Source: Akebia trifoliata | Taxonomy: Eukaryota; Streptophyta; Magnoliopsida; Ranunculales; Lardizabalaceae | Length of the DNA stretch: 64,000 nt | Assembly (NCBI GenBank): GCA_017979445.1 | Contig: CM030704.1 | Coordinates: 11,329,658 to 11,393,657 of the forward strand | Reading direction: 5' to 3' | Shown here: in pieces, positions 1 through 11,502 of the stretch | Layout: the number at the start of each line of letters is the position of its first letter | How positions within the stretch are numbered: position 1 is the first letter of the stretch | Program-made: the position numbers and the translations under genes | Notes under the pieces: generated by a model | The model's database searches: none | What the model saw: the letters and a program-made list of their open reading frames with translations, nothing else | Told to the model about the DNA's origin: nothing

Positions 1-1025
1 GAAATTGACTACACCATTAGATTCAAAACAAAAAATTAGACAAAATAAAGTATTCATTCGTCACTTTTGGAGTCCGGATGGTTAAGTTATCGTCGATGAA
101 ATAATAAGCAAAATACCAATTTCATCCCAAGATTTATATAAATAATTTTTTTTTTTCACTATTCATCATTTTAACCAACAAAACTAGCCAACCTATTTAA
201 AAAAAATTCATTTTTTTCTCTGATTTTCAACCTCGGATTCATCACGAATAGCTCGCTGTCGACTTATGACGCTTAAGAAAAAATTGTCTGCAGGCTCGTT
301 CTCTACAAAACTCACCCAATTTCCTTTTGTTTTTCTTTTTTTTTTTCGTCCCGTATCGTCAAAAAATAGTTGTATATATATACGGAGATTTCGCAACTTC
401 GATATCGGATTTCATCCATTTCGGGATCAAACTGTCCTCCGTCGTAGAAGGGAAAAATGACGATGGCGTTGAGATCTTCGAAACCACCAGGTTAGATTCG
501 AAAATCAGCAGTCTTGAACTTTGAACCACCTCAATTTTCATGCTGATTGCCTTGATTTCCGTGCACATGCTTCAATTTCGTCGCCTAGAGATTGTAAAGG
601 ACTCTCAATTTCTATTAGTAATCGTAGATTGTGAAAACTCATTTAGGATTTTATTGGAAATTAGTTATATATTTCCAAAATATAAAATTCTTTTTCGTTG
701 TTTCAAACTCATACCAGAACTTACATATTTGATATGTTTAATTGTATTTTTAACAAATTATATGTAGGTAGGATATCTCACCTGGTTATTTCCGTCAGTT
801 GGGTCCTATCCACCGCTCGGATCCCGTTTTGATCTAAATTTTGTATTTTTTCAATGTTATTGATAAAAATGAATTTCATAATTGAAAAAAAGATTTAATA
901 TTCAATGAATTCATATTGAGTTGATGAATATTAGAAAATGAATATTTTGTTTAAGAGATTAAAAACTATAAAAATCGAAAAAATAAAAAAAATGATATGA
1001 AACGGTAAAATGTCAAGTCACACCT

Positions 1026-1135
1026 GATGGGTGATGTCTACATTTTACATTGTTGTGTTGTGTGTAGGTTGGTGAACGAAGATGGGTGATGTCTACATTT
1101 TACATTGTTGTGTTTTGTGTAGGTTGGTGAACGAA
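1026..1135. repeat. 55-bp tandem duplication
   Basis: Two adjacent 55-bp units, 1026-1080 and 1081-1135, differ at one base (TGTTGTGTG versus TGTTTTGTG). The other LTR copy has a single unit at about 53220-53275 in reverse complement, so the duplication is private to this copy and recent relative to the divergence of the two LTRs. Confidence 0.95.
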
Positions 1136-1313
1136 TATTCAGAGATAATGTTACTGGTTGCATGTTTATTTACTTTCTGTCAGCGCAAGGCGCTGTTTAC
1201 TTTTCTGTTTTGTTATTTATTTTAGGCTGGGTGGCCACATTTACATGGTAGGAAACTAGATATCCATTCTCAATCTTGTACTGTCAATTTTTCTTTTGTT
1301 TTCAAATGAAATA

Positions 1314-1346
<33 letters not shown>

Positions 1347-1356
1347 ATATATATAT
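1314..1356. repeat. AT dinucleotide microsatellite
   Basis: Nearly uninterrupted alternating AT run of about 43 bases. It lies inside the LTR next to the block homologous to 53050-53160. Confidence 0.95.
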
Positions 1357-2679
1357 GTAGCTATTTTGTGAGCTGTTAAAGAGTCTGTGAATGCTTGAAG
1401 GGATAGTGCGTCATATCATCCGGTATGGTGTACTATCCTAGGATGTACGGTAGGGACCACCAAGCTCATACATGGCATGGGACTCGTATGAGAGGTGTCA
1501 CAACTGGAATCTGGGTTATTCCTCTCTATATTTACCAGTGAACTTGTAATGTAAAGGTGATCATATACAAATAGTTTGTATATTTGGGAATCACATGCAC
1601 GCCTGATAGGCATAGACGAAGATATTAGTCAGTGATTACTAACAATCTATAGTAGTCGAATGTTCTAACACATTGAAAAGAGACCCATTGCTTACAATCA
1701 CGTCAAATGGCCAGCTTGAACCAGATAAATGGTCAACCAAGCGTGGTAAGTGCAGCGACAGACCACAAAATCAGGAACTAAAAGTTAGTAAGGAATTGTA
1801 ACATCATGTCTCTACTGGGAGCGATCCAATCGTGAATCCCAACTCTCTAATTCCACTACTCCACCATTATGTATTATGTATATGTTTCCTTATTTTGATT
1901 TATAAAATGAAATGCATGTTTAATATTTTTAATTAATCAATTAGATTTGTATATAAAGAAAATGCTATAGTGAGTACTGTTGATTATGTAATGTCAGTTT
2001 TAAAATGTTTACATGCTCATCCCTGACTACATGTATCAGTTTATCGTAGTTTCTTCTGTAAAATCTTGTATTGTTAAAATGATTCAGTATGCTTATTCGT
2101 TCATGTTAGGATGGGTTATTGGCAGAAATTGTTTGTTTTCCCTACTATGTAACTATTGTTACTCACCATTTCCTTCCTACTTTTTTTAGTTTCAGAACCT
2201 GCAGCTGGCGAGGCGAGCATAGAACCAACGAGTGGGGACCATCTGGTGGGTCAGATAGACGACCAGAGTCCATTACCTAGTTAGTACTAGGGTTATTACC
2301 CCTAGTGGTGTTAGTTAGACCAAAAGTATTATAGATTTTATTTTGAGCGTAAGGACTTTTGTCAGAGTGAGAAATTTTTGTATAATCCCATGTATAAATT
2401 TTTTTTCCACACTCTGAGCTATCGTATTTTATTATATGTATATAGGCTTCCGCTAGTATTCTATTTTGTATGTATATATGCAGGATTGTATGTCGTTTAT
2501 TAGGTACAGGTTGAACACCTTGGAATGCTAACATAAACAAAGGCGACCATGCCGAAATTTCGAAGAGACACCTAGTACCTCAAGATCTGACATGGGAATT
2601 TGTGTTAGCGTTTGGCGGGGCGTTACGGATAAGGGCATCTTGTGTGGTAGCAAAAAGAAAGTTTTTATGGGATGTGTTT

Positions 2680-2857
2680 TGTGGAGTTCCCGAAATACTA
2701 ATATAAATCCCGAGGTATTAAGTGGTGCCTCGAAATTTTGACATGATTTTTTCTGTTTATGTTAGCGTTTTAAGGCACTCGAAAACCTGATGAAGATAAA
2801 CATAATATCTTGTATATAAATATACCAAGAAATGAACAAGCAACAAAATACTAGATG
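2680..2857 (+). mobile_element. Tekay/Del-type LTR start, inverted fragment
   Basis: First ~180 bases of the same LTR family, now on the plus strand. TGTGGAGTTCCCGAAATAC corresponds to TGTGACGCCCCGCCAAACG of the full LTR, mostly by C-to-T and G-to-A changes as expected from decay of methylated cytosines. It faces the LTR ending at 2627 head to head across ~52 unmatched bases and is cut at 2857 by Tat LTR sequence. Confidence 0.7.
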
Positions 2858-3597
2858 TGTCAACTTGATTATGACGATTCCCAATGATGCATGAATATTA
2901 TAATGTTTTTATTTGTTAGTAGATGTCTTTCCAAAGGTTGAATGAGATATTTCAGACAAATGAACTTTAGAAATCATGCTACGCTAGGAAAATATGACCC
3001 AAAAACATAAAAATCATCATTTTCAGACAAAAATAAGCCTTACGAGAAAAATCACTAAAAATAACCAAATTATTAAAATACCCTTGATATTAGAATATCC
3101 CTAGAGCCTACATTACGCTTAGGAAAGCCCTTTCGAACATATAAAATAACAAACTTAAACCAAATATATCATTTAGTCAATTTTCACTAAATTTAACAAA
3201 ATTATGAAAACGTCATTCAGAAGGTCCACAATCATTTCATGCCGAAAACCCATAAGTGACACAAACCAATACTCTAATTGAATTCCTCACAAAAAACTGA
3301 TTCTAAAATATTTAAAAACGTGAAAATCAACCTCTCAATGCAAAAATCCCTCTTTAAGGGTAAAACGATAATTTTTGAAACACTAAAAATAAAAAATTAG
3401 AAACTAATAATTAAAACATTAATTACATAAAGTGAAATCTTTATAAATAAACTAAAATTTTTTAACAAATAAAACGAATTAATTAAGCCTACAAGCAAAA
3501 TTTTAAGTGGTGACCCATTTACTTAAGTGGGTCCACATGATATTTAATAAAGAACCCTCCACCCAGGGTCCCAAAGAATTTAATAAACAATTTCTCA
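2858..3597 (+). repeat. Truncated Tat-clade LTR (5' part)
   Basis: Homologous to the LTRs at 24354-25811 and 35746-37268, closest to the latter. Shared marks are CGATTCCCAATGATG, the motif GCTACGCTAGGAAAATATGA and a block around 3540-3575 (AAGAACCCTCCACC). About 30 bases are missing at the 5' end and the last ~700 bases (TATA, U5) at the 3' end. Internal pol sequence of element B follows directly, so this is probably what is left of B's 5' LTR. Confidence 0.65.
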
Positions 3598-4125
3598 GTC
3601 CTGCCGGTTGTAAGTAATGTCTCAGTCCTCAGTCCTAATCAAGCCCATTGTGGGTAATTGTCTTGAGTTTTCATTAGTCGTTCGGGTTAGCTCGAGTCCT
3701 TTTTTTCAGCAAGGTCATATCTTCTTTAGATCGAGTTTACTCTTTTCCTGTTGAGTTGAGTTAGTTTGTTGAGTCTATATAGGTTTCTGTTGTCCCATCT
3801 GAATTTGATTGGATAAAGGAAATTTTTGAATACATGGAGCGCATTAACGGATTAACTAATAATTTGACTTCAAGGATAGATAATGGTCGGGCTCAATCTT
3901 TAATCGAGAAAGCAAAGGTCATTGACCTCGGAAAAAATAATTCCTAAAGAAATTCAGATAGAAACCATCCTATCCTCCAATGGAACACAAAAGGATAATG
4001 GATTTACTCAGAAATTTCGAAAGACTTGTTCACGTGGTCCTATGAGGTTATGTTAGGTGCAAGCCTAGATGTTATTCGACATAAAATAGATACTCGATCG
4101 ATGAAATTAAAATAGCAATGAGATC
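3598..4125 (+). pseudogene. Tat element B, pol linker and pre-RT remnant
   Basis: Degenerate coding sequence. The Ser/Val/Glu-rich stretch at 3660-3800 parallels the protease-RT linker of element A (11503-11910, minus). A fragment at about 3990-4100 reads like the conserved pre-RT segment (DLFTWSYEVM, then LDVIRHKID), found in A near 11400. Stops and frameshifts interrupt it. A deletion then removes RT and both RNase H domains and joins this piece to integrase near 4126. Confidence 0.5.
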
Positions 4126-4476
4126 AAAGAAGATGTTACAAAATGTATCCATGCTATCCTCACTGTATCTCAAGTTGCAAAGGTCATAAGTCGATACAGG
4201 GTACCTTTGGAATTAGTCTTTGATGATGGGACACACTTCAAAGTCGAGGATTACTCTGTGTTCAAAGTTCAAGATCCAGTATCACAAATAATCTCTCTAC
4301 GTTCTCAGACCAATCGAGCAGTCGAAGCAGCACATAAGAATTTGAAGACAATCATTAGGAAAACGTGTCAATCATATCGAGATTGGTCAGAAAAATTACC
4401 ATTTGCACTATGGGCATATCAAATTTCAATTCGACCTCTACTAGAGCTATTCCCTACTCCTTAGTGTATGGCATGG
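4126..4476 (+). pseudogene. Tat element B integrase core, left part
   Basis: Part of a retroviral-type integrase, which inserts element cDNA into the host genome. The open stretch at 4207-4464 has FDDGTHF, the position of the second catalytic Asp, and AVEAAHKNLKTIIRK, which carries the catalytic Glu of the D,D-35-E core. It matches element A's integrase at 8385-8750. The frame breaks at the sequence for SLVYGM, where element A inserted after CATGG (4472-4476); the gene resumes at 21607. An upstream stop and the RT deletion make it non-functional. Confidence 0.85.
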
Positions 4477-4986
4477 TGAAAGCGCCCTCGATTCGCGGGG
4501 TATGCAGATCCACTTTTGACCTTTGAGGTTTGGGAGTCGTCACCTAGTTATTCTGTCTAGGAACCGAACATCGACTCTAAACGGATAAAAAAGAAACTAA
4601 TCTACGAAAAATAAGAAACTAAGTTCGGGGATCACGTTACGGAGTTGGAAGGTGTTAGGCACCAACCCCGCCAGGCAAATGTCGGTCTCTACTAATTACA
4701 AATAAACTACATTGCTAAAACACCTAAGCAATAAAGAAGAATTAAAAAAATTATACATTTCTGAAGACAACGTTGTCGTTCCCTCAGATCTGACAGAGTA
4801 ACTCCTTGTACAGTACTCCTCGCTTCGTTCTGTCTCCGGATCTGATTTCTGATCTCCGAGACGAGGTATCTCTTTCTTAGATCCGGATTCTTCGGATTTG
4901 TTTATGAATTTCTAGATGTTTTTGGTTTTTTGACCTACTTCTCTTAAGATTTATTATTTGATACGAAAATAGAGTATGAGGACCCC

Positions 4987-4994
4987 TATTTATA
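4987..4994 (-). promoter_or_regulatory. LTR TATA box
   Basis: Minus-strand TATAAATAGGGGTCCTC. The same box is at 20503-20510 in the 5' LTR and at 25257-25264 in the LTR of element B, at a comparable LTR position. It is the likely core promoter for element transcription. Confidence 0.7.
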
Positions 4995-5019
4995 GATTTT
5001 TTTTAAGGGTTTGTTTACA

Positions 5020-5345
5020 TAGAATTAGTGTTTAATTATAATTCTTTTAGTTAGAGTTATATTTTAAGTAGAATTATTTTAGGTAAAGTTGTATTTTAAT
5101 TAAAATTGTTTTGGGTAGAGTTATATTTTAATTAGAATTATTTTAGGTAGAGTTATATTTTAGTTAAAATTCTATTAAATAGAGTTATTATTTAATTAGA
5201 ACTCTATTAGGGTTTGACTTTTGGTCTTATTTGATTGACTTTAAGATTTGACTTTAGTCTTACTTGATTGACTTTAATATCTTGACTTGGTCTTTCTTGA
5301 TTGACTTTAATTTTGACTTTAGTCTACTTGATTGACTTTAGTTTT
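5020..5345. repeat. Tandem repeats in Tat LTR
   Basis: Two arrays. From 5035 to ~5210 there are about five ~36-bp units built on AGTTATATTTTAATTAGAATT. From 5215 to 5345 there are about four units built on CTTGATTGACTTTA. Both recur at 20540-20840, and a related array in the opposite orientation is at 24960-25250. They lie just downstream of the TATA box when read in plus-strand order, that is, in U3 upstream of the promoter on the element's own strand. Confidence 0.85.
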
Positions 5346-6118
5346 TGGAAAAACCCCCTCAATTATATCTTTAATTCTTTGGACCCCAAATGGAGGGGTC
5401 CTTGAATAAATATCTTGGCAACCTCAACAATTTTGCCTGAGAGCCTGATTGATTGATTTTTTTAGTTTAAAATTTAAAATTAATTTATTAATGTTTCACT
5501 TTAATTATTTAATGCTTTATTTATTAATTTAAAAATTTTAATTGTAAAAATTATAAAATTACTGTTTTTACCCTCGGAGAGGACTTTTTGTGTTTCAAGT
5601 CGATTTTTGATGTTCTAGGATGTTTTAGAATCGATTTTTTGTTAGGAATTCAATGGAAATATTGGTTTGTGTCATTTATAAAAATTTTTGTGTGGAATGG
5701 TCGTGAACTTTATGAGGGGCATTTTCATAATTTTGTCTAATTCTATTAAAATTGACAAAATGATTTATTTGGTTTCGATTTGTTGTTTTATGTATTTGAA
5801 TGGATTTTCCTAAGCGTAACGTAGGCTATAGGGATGTTTTAAGGTTAGGGGTATTTTGATAATTTGATCATTTTTTAGTGATTTTTATCGTGAAATTTCT
5901 TTTTATCTGAAAAATGATGATTTCTAAGCTTTTGGGGTTATATTTTCCTAGCGTAGCGTGGTTTCTACAGTTTTGTCAGTTCGAGATACCTCATCCAGAT
6001 TTCTGAAACATATCTGGTAACAAAATAAAGCATTGGAATAAACATCCATCATTGGGAACCGTTGCGATCGGGTTGACGAGTTGATTAATCAGGCGAGTGC
6101 AAAAATGAAGTGTCTACA

Positions 6119-6131
6119 GATGCCCCTATTT
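6119..6131 (-). other. Polypurine tract of element A
   Basis: Minus-strand AAATAGGGGCATC immediately precedes the 3' LTR start TGTAGACAC. Elements B (24341-24353) and C (35733-35745) have AAAGAGGGGCATC at the same place. It primes plus-strand DNA synthesis during reverse transcription. Confidence 0.85.
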
Positions 6132-6419
6132 GGTAAAGGCTTGAAGCAAACTAGATAGCAAATCTATTTTGGTAGATAATACGATATTCGACAGCCTGAT
6201 TTAGCAATTTGTCGGGGTGTTCGGATCTTTGAGCGTAAAACTCTCACTGAACTAAATGGTTGTCAGGTCCTTGAGCGAGAACTCTCACTAATAGTGTTAG
6301 ATCGTTGAATTTTAGAAAATTCTCCTTGACTGATGTAACAACTGTGCAAGTGTGTGACTTAAAATCTGAGATAAATAAAGAGTTTGAGTTGGAACTAAGT
6401 AAAATCTGAGCACAAAGAG

Positions 6420-6790
6420 AATATAAATTGAACATAAACTGAACATAATCTGAGCATAAACTGAGCATAATTTGAGCATAGACTGAGTATAAACTGAGTG
6501 TAACTAAGCATAATTTGAGCATAATTTGAACATAAACTGAGCATAAACTGAGCAAGTGAATATAAATTGAACATAAACTGAATAATAATCTGAGCATAAA
6601 CTGAGCATAATTTGAGCATAGCTGAGCATAAACTGAGCGTAACTGAGTATAATCTGAGCATAATTTGAACATAAACTGAGCATAAATTCGAGAAAACCCT
6701 CGGCGGTAACTGAGCATAGTTCCGAGAAAACCCTCGGCGGCATCTAAGCATAATTCCGAGAAAACCCTCGGCGGTATCTGGCTGAGTAAA
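6420..6790 (-). repeat. TATGCTCAG array with three 34-bp hairpin units
   Basis: From 6420 to ~6690 the minus strand is a run of short units made of TTATGCTCAG and spacers of 1-13 bases. From 6687 to 6790 there are three longer units containing CCGAGGGTTTTCTCGGAAT. Element B has the reverse balance: fourteen 34-bp units (23509-23991) and little free TATGCTCAG. The array has expanded differently in the two relatives. Confidence 0.9.
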
Positions 6791-7372
6791 ACTGAGAATG
6801 AAGAAATAAATTGGGAAAGAACAATTGAAAATGAATCTGGAAAAGAGGGGTTGAATCTGGAATGAATAGATCTGGGACAGAATGAATGCCCTATCTCCTA
6901 TGTGAGATCTAAAATGCATTTGTTTGAACCTCAAGGTTTTATCCAAAAGTTTTATGAATTTAAAACCTGAGTTTTTATTTCTTTTGAACCTAAAGATTTT
7001 TTCAAAAAATTGTTATCAAGAGGGTAACCTTAAGTTTGGGGTTCTCATTATCTTTTAGGATTAACATTGCTCAAAAATAAAATGCCCCTAGTTTGACAAT
7101 AAACATGGCATTGAAAATAATTTAACACATCATGTAAAAATTAAAAAAATGCCCCTAGTATAAGGGGGGAAAGTTACATATTAAAGAAGGAAGAAAATGC
7201 CCCTTGTATGAAGGTTTGAAATATTTGATTACCACAAGTGCAATAAAGACTCAACTTTTAATTTTGATTAATTTTATTGAAGGTTTTAAGTCAGGTTCAA
7301 GAGAACAAAATTATTTCCTTTTAAGACTCATCATAGAATTCACTCTTCTCTCCCTTGGTTCACTTAGGGAAT

Positions 7373-7568
7373 AGATCACCTTTTCAGGTTTTCAATCTAA
7401 CGAGCTTGCTCTAACTTTTGCCTAGATTGCCTTTTCAGGTTTTCAAACTAGCAAGCTTTCTTTTTTCCTTTGCTCTGATTGTTGTCAAAGTTTTCCTTTC
7501 GGATTTTCAACCTTGCGAGCTTGCCTTAATTTTTGCCTAAGTCACCCTTTTCGGGTTTTCAACCTAAC
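7373..7568 (-). repeat. Array of four GNRA-type hairpin units
   Basis: Units on the minus strand lie at about 7536-7568, 7486-7515, 7422-7451 and 7373-7399. Each has an outer stem, AAAA, then an inner stem capped by GAAA or GAAAA. Examples are CAAGGTT/AACTTTG around TCC-GAAA-GGA, and CTAGTTTG/CAATCTAG around CCT-GAAA-AGG. Units are spaced by ~25-35 purine-rich bases containing AAGCTCG. Stem sequences differ between units, but pairing is largely kept. Confidence 0.85.
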
Positions 7569-7867
7569 AGGCTTTTTTTTCTTCTTTTTCTTTTCTTCCG
7601 TATGGAATTGCTATCTGATCATGCTTTGCTATCTTCCTTGACTTTTCGCATAGTACTTAGGAGGACTTTTATGGGTAGACTTAGGACTGGGCATAAAAAG
7701 AAAGGAATTTTGAGGCTCAAAAACCTAAAAGCCCCTTGTGTGGCATTTCCTTTTAAATTGTTTTCTTTTTCCTTGAATTTTGTTCCCCATTTTGGATGAT
7801 ATTTATTTTCTTTTGAATTTTTTTTTAAAATTTTTCTTTGTTAGGGAATCTATTTTTTTTATTTTGA

Positions 7868-7965
7868 TGTGGTCGGGCCTGAAGTAACTTCTCAGGTTGC
7901 CTACATACCCCAGAATTTTGAGATCAGACCAAAACGTAGTTCGAATCTTCCCTCCCCTAGGTTAG
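7868..7965 (-). other. Conserved 3'-UTR block of Tat elements
   Basis: Minus-strand block with GGGAGGGAA, GAACTACGTTTTGGTCTGAT, GGGGTATGTAGGCAACCTGA and TTACTTCAGGCCCGACCACA in order. The same block lies downstream of integrase in B (22131-22226) and C (33231-33330) and is far better conserved than its flanks. Its role is unknown; processing, packaging or polyadenylation signals are possibilities. Confidence 0.8.
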
Positions 7966-8084
7966 GTGATCGGGCTGAGAAAGAAAAAGGCATAATTTTT
8001 CTTCTTGAAAAGGCTGCAAAGGGGTTGAGAAAGGATATATTGGACTGGGTAATATGAGAATTGATTCGGCCAAAGATGGCCTCC

Positions 8085-8964
8085 TTAAATGTAATACCGT
8101 TTAATTTGGTCAAGGTTGGTTGGTTCTGGTAATTCAATTCCATCATGATCTTGAAACCTGACAGCTTTTCCTGGTAATATTTCCTTGATGATGAACGGAC
8201 CTCCCCAATTTGGTTTGAACTTCCCTCTAGGGTCAAAGATAGGTGCCCGATTCTCTTTGAGTACTAAATCCCCGACTTGTAAGTAATGGGCCTTGATCTT
8301 TTTGTCAAACGCATGGACGACTCTTCTTTGATAAGCTTGCATGTAATACAAGGCTCTTAGTCGTTTTTCTTTGATCAAATTTAATTATTCATACCGTTGA
8401 CGAACCCAATCTATTTCTGACAACTGACTTTCCAACAAGACCCTAAGAGACGGAATTTCTATTTCTACTAGCAAGAATGCTTCCATGCCATACACTAAGG
8501 AGTAGGGAGTAACTCCAATGGAGGATCGAATCGAAGTTCGATATGCCCATAGTGCAAATGGCAATTTTTCTGACCAATCTCGATGTGATTGACACATTTT
8601 CCTGATGATAGTCTTAAGATTCTTATTAGCTGCTTCGACTGCTCCATTAGTCTGAAGGCCGTAAGGAGATGATTTGTGGTGTGAGATTTTGAACTTTGAA
8701 CACAATGTAATAACCTCAGCTTTAAAGTGTGACCCGTTAACAGAAATCAACTCCGAAAGTACCCCGTATCAACTGATGATGTTTGTTTGGATAAACTTTG
8801 CAACTCGAGATGCAGTGAGGACATCATAAGAGGCAGCTTCGACCCACTCAGTAAAATAATCGATAGCTACTAGAATGTATTCATGCCCGTTTGATGCCTT
8901 AGGCGATATTTTACCAATAATGTCAATTCCCCAAACTGAGAATGGCTACGGTGAAGTCAGACCA
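8085..8964 (-). pseudogene. Tat element A integrase core and C-terminal domain
   Basis: Integrase of element A; the N-terminal zinc finger lies in the preceding frame. Reading the minus strand, the first catalytic Asp is in WGIDIIGKI near 8935. The second position reads SVNGSHF, so Asp is replaced by Val. The Glu is in GAVEAANKN. The C-terminal part (8378-8085) has KNRAPIFDP-like residues, then GKFKPNWGGPF and the end NLDQIKRYYI. In-frame stops near 8768, 8948 and 8966 and a break at 8379-8384 make it a pseudogene. It is collinear with B's integrase (4126-4476 plus 21607-22009). Confidence 0.9.
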
Positions 8965-8969
8965 ACTAA

Positions 8970-9851
8970 TTAAGATGGTGGCATATGTATGAGATTTGCA
9001 TGTATTTGGCATTTGTGGCAGGTTTTGACAATGTGATGACAATTTGTTTCCATCGTGGGCCAGTAATATCCTTGTCTCATGATTTTCTTAGCTAACATTT
9101 TCCCACTCATGTGGGGACCACATTCTTCTAAATGTAGTTCAACCATTATCTGTTCAGCTCTATCTTCATCAACACACGACAAATGAATCCCATCATAAGA
9201 CCTTTTGTATAAATTTCCTACGCACAAGATGAATTGAGATGCTAATCTAAGTAGGGTTTGTCGTTCCTTCTTCGATGCTTCTTTCGGGAATTCTTGTTTT
9301 TCCAACACTCTCTTTATATCTGTGTACCATGGCTTCCCATCAGGTAGTCGAGTAGCAATGTTGATCTGATGGCAATATGCAGGTTTGTCTTTGATTTCGA
9401 CAGTGATCGACCTCAATTCCATGTCAGGGGGTAAATGGATCATTGAAGATAGAGTGGCTAAAGAGTCAGCAAATCTGTTATCTTCTCTTGACAAGTGTTG
9501 GAACAGGATAGCTTTAAACTTACTCACTAAGTTTAATAGATACTCATGATAAGGTTTCAACTTTTCATCCCTAGTCTTCCATTCTTCCAATGACTGATGT
9601 ATGACCAAGGCTGAATCCCCAAAAACTTCAATTTCTGTAATGCCCAGGTTCAAAGCAGCTTCAAGCCCCGCGATGCATGCCTCATATCCAGCTGTGTTAT
9701 TGGTGTTAGAGAAGGCTAACTTAATAGCAATCAGAATGTGGCATCCTTCTGAAGAAAATAGGATTGCCCCTATTCCATACCAATTCTGATTGGCGGCTCC
9801 GTCAAAGTACAGCTGCCATGTTTGGCTCTGCTGTTTTTCTTTAACATACAA
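8970..9851 (-). pseudogene. Tat element A second RNase H and integrase zinc finger
   Basis: Open frame of 293 residues, part of a decayed polyprotein. Residues ~10-140 form an RNase H fold with the acidic set D17 (YFDGAAN), E57 (YEACIAGLE), D79 (VFGDSALV) and D129 (RFADSLATLS). This extra, archaeal-type RNase H beside the RT-linked one is a mark of the Tat clade. Residues 240-281 give the HHCC zinc finger of integrase: H240, H247, C278, C281. The first Met is not a true start, because the upstream sequence in other frames is also coding. A 116-bp tandem duplication lies at its 5' edge. Confidence 0.9.
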
Positions 9852-10022
9852 GATGTTCTCATATGGGAATTGATCAACATGCCTTATCCTTTCTACTACA
9901 GGGTGATCTCGGCTCCGTCAAAGTACAGCTGCCATGTTGGCCTCTGCTTTTCTTCAACATACAAGATGTTCTCATATGGGAATTGATCAACATGCCTTAT
10001 CCCTTCTACTACAGGGTGATCT
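9794..10022. repeat. Tandem duplication of ~115 bp in pol
   Basis: Units 9794-9909 and 9910-10022 both run from CGGCTCC to GGGTGATCT and differ by a few bases and a 3-base indel. The duplication repeats the stretch between the first and second RNase H domains, shifting the frame. Confidence 0.93.
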
Positions 10023-11500
10023 ACCAAGTATTTTGCCACACCTCTCCCCTTGATAGGTTTTCTATGTAATATGGGTGATGTCAAACTCTAATAACAACAA
10101 TACCATCGCACAATTTTCTTGTCAACGTCGGTTACTCGAAGAGATACTTGAGAGGATCCATTCGAGATAACAGGATAATTGAATGAGTATAGTGCTAGAG
10201 TCTCTGAGTAGCCCATACCAGTGCCAAACAAGTTTTTTCTAGGGCCGAATACTTTCGTTCATACTCTAACATCTTTTTGCTGATGTAGTATATAACCCTT
10301 TCTTTGCGAGTATCTTTGTTATACTGTGCAAGCATGCATCCCATAACTTCTTCTGTGACTGACAGATAAAGAAGAAATGGTTCACCCGGTATAGGTGGAA
10401 CTAAAATAGGTGGATTTAAGAGATACTCCTTGACTTGATTGAAAGCATTTTGACATTGCTCATTCCAAACTGTTGGTTCATTCTTCTTGAGAAACTTGAA
10501 AATAGGTTCGCAGAAGTTGGTGAGTTGAGCGATAAATCTGCTGATATATTGGATTCTGTCTAGAAACCCTCGAATTTACTTTTCAGTCTCAGGAGGTGGC
10601 ATCTCTTGGATAGCTTTAATCTTCAGAGGGTCTACTTCGATCCCTCTTTGACTGACAACCAATCCCAATAGTTTTCCAAAAGTTACTCCAAATACGCATT
10701 TCTGCGTGTTGAGACGGAGTTAGTACTTTTGAATCCTTGTGAGAAATTTTTCTAACGCAGCAACATGCCCTAGTCCTTCCTTGGATTTGACTATCATATC
10801 GTCTACATAGACTTCGACTTCCTTGTGTATCATGTCGTGCAGTAAAGTTGTAGCTGCTCTTTGATAAGTGGTTCCAGCATTCTTCAAACCAAAAGGCATA
10901 ACCTTGTAGCAAAAGGTTCCCCACTGTGTGATGAACAACATTTTTTGTATATCTCGATGATCCATTTTTATCTGATTGTACCCTGAAAAATAATCCATGA
11001 AGGACAACAAAGCGTGCCCTGATATACTATCTACTAGAACATCTATGTGTGGTAAAGGAAAACTGTCTTTTGGGCTTGCTTTGTTTAGGTCTCTAAAGTT
11101 TACATACATTCTGACTTTTCCATCATTTTTCGGTACCGGAACGACATTGGCAATCCACTCAGGGTATTCTACTACTTCCAAGAATACAGCATTAATCTGC
11201 TTCGTAACTTCTTCTTTAATTTTCAAAGTTCATTCTGACTTCATATGTCGAAGTTTCTGCTTGATTGGTCGAGCATCAAGATATAACAGAATCCGATGTT
11301 GAACAATGTCTGTGCTTACCCCCGGCATATCCTCATAAGACCAAGCGAACACGTCTTTGAACTTTCTGAGCAAGTCTACTATCCCTTTACGTTCATCGGG
11401 AGATAAAGTGACCCCAATCCGAATTTCTTGAGGACTTTCTTTTGTTCCGAGGTTGATAACCTCTACTTTCTCTATTAGAGGTTGAGCCCGACGTTCATCT
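10023..11500 (-). pseudogene. Tat element A reverse transcriptase and RNase H
   Basis: RT copies element RNA into DNA, and RNase H removes the RNA. On the minus strand, 11500-11230 encodes the pre-RT segment (DVFAWSYEDM). The open frame 11226-10720 holds the RT palm: D78 in FMDYFSGYNQI and Y140-V-D-D in EVYVDDMIVK. The thumb and first RNase H follow in pieces down to ~10120 (VIYYISKKMLEYE, SALEKTCLALVWA). Stops occur near 11228, 10718, 10577 and in the 10100s region. The catalytic RT residues are intact, so loss came through stops rather than active-site change. Confidence 0.9.
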
Positions 11501-11502
11501 TC

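Larger units (their letters stand above)
1..2627 (-). mobile_element. Tekay/Del-type LTR, partial
   Basis: Long terminal repeat of a Ty3/Gypsy chromovirus, cut by the left edge of the window. Its reverse complement matches the complete LTR at 51773-55182 along much of its length. Shared pieces include the terminus at 2600-2627 (GTTAGCGTTTGGCGGGGCG), the block at 1400-1620 and the block at 1-100. The last base should read A in a perfect TGTAACGCC terminus but is G. No gene lies inside; the short reading frames at 208-767 are chance frames in AT-rich sequence. Assignment to Tekay/Del rests on the terminal sequences and LTR length, since no coding region is attached. Confidence 0.75.
4477..6118 (-). 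repeat. Element A 3' LTR
   Basis: 1642-bp LTR beginning TGAAAGCG and ending GTCTACA on the plus strand. It is nearly collinear with 19895-21606 and shorter by about 70 bases. Many substitutions and small indels separate the two, so the insertion is not recent. It carries a U5 block (TTAGGCACCAACCCCG near 4655), a TATA box, an AT-rich tandem zone at 5020-5345 and two copies of the ACGCTxAGGAAAA motif (5805-5825, 5941-5962). Confidence 0.93.
6132..8084 (-). other. Element A 3' untranslated region
   Basis: About 1.95 kb between the integrase stop and the polypurine tract, without a plausible gene. It holds a conserved 95-base block (7868-7965), a hairpin array (7373-7568) and a TATGCTCAG/34-bp array (6420-6790). 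The 62-183 residue open frames across 6244-6946 are translations of the tandem repeat and not genes. The 7590-7800 stretch matches 22330-22490 in element B. Confidence 0.8.

Noticed and set aside
6244..6946. Minus-strand frames with repeated CSVYAQIML
   Set aside because: Translation of the TATGCTCAG repeat; no domain.
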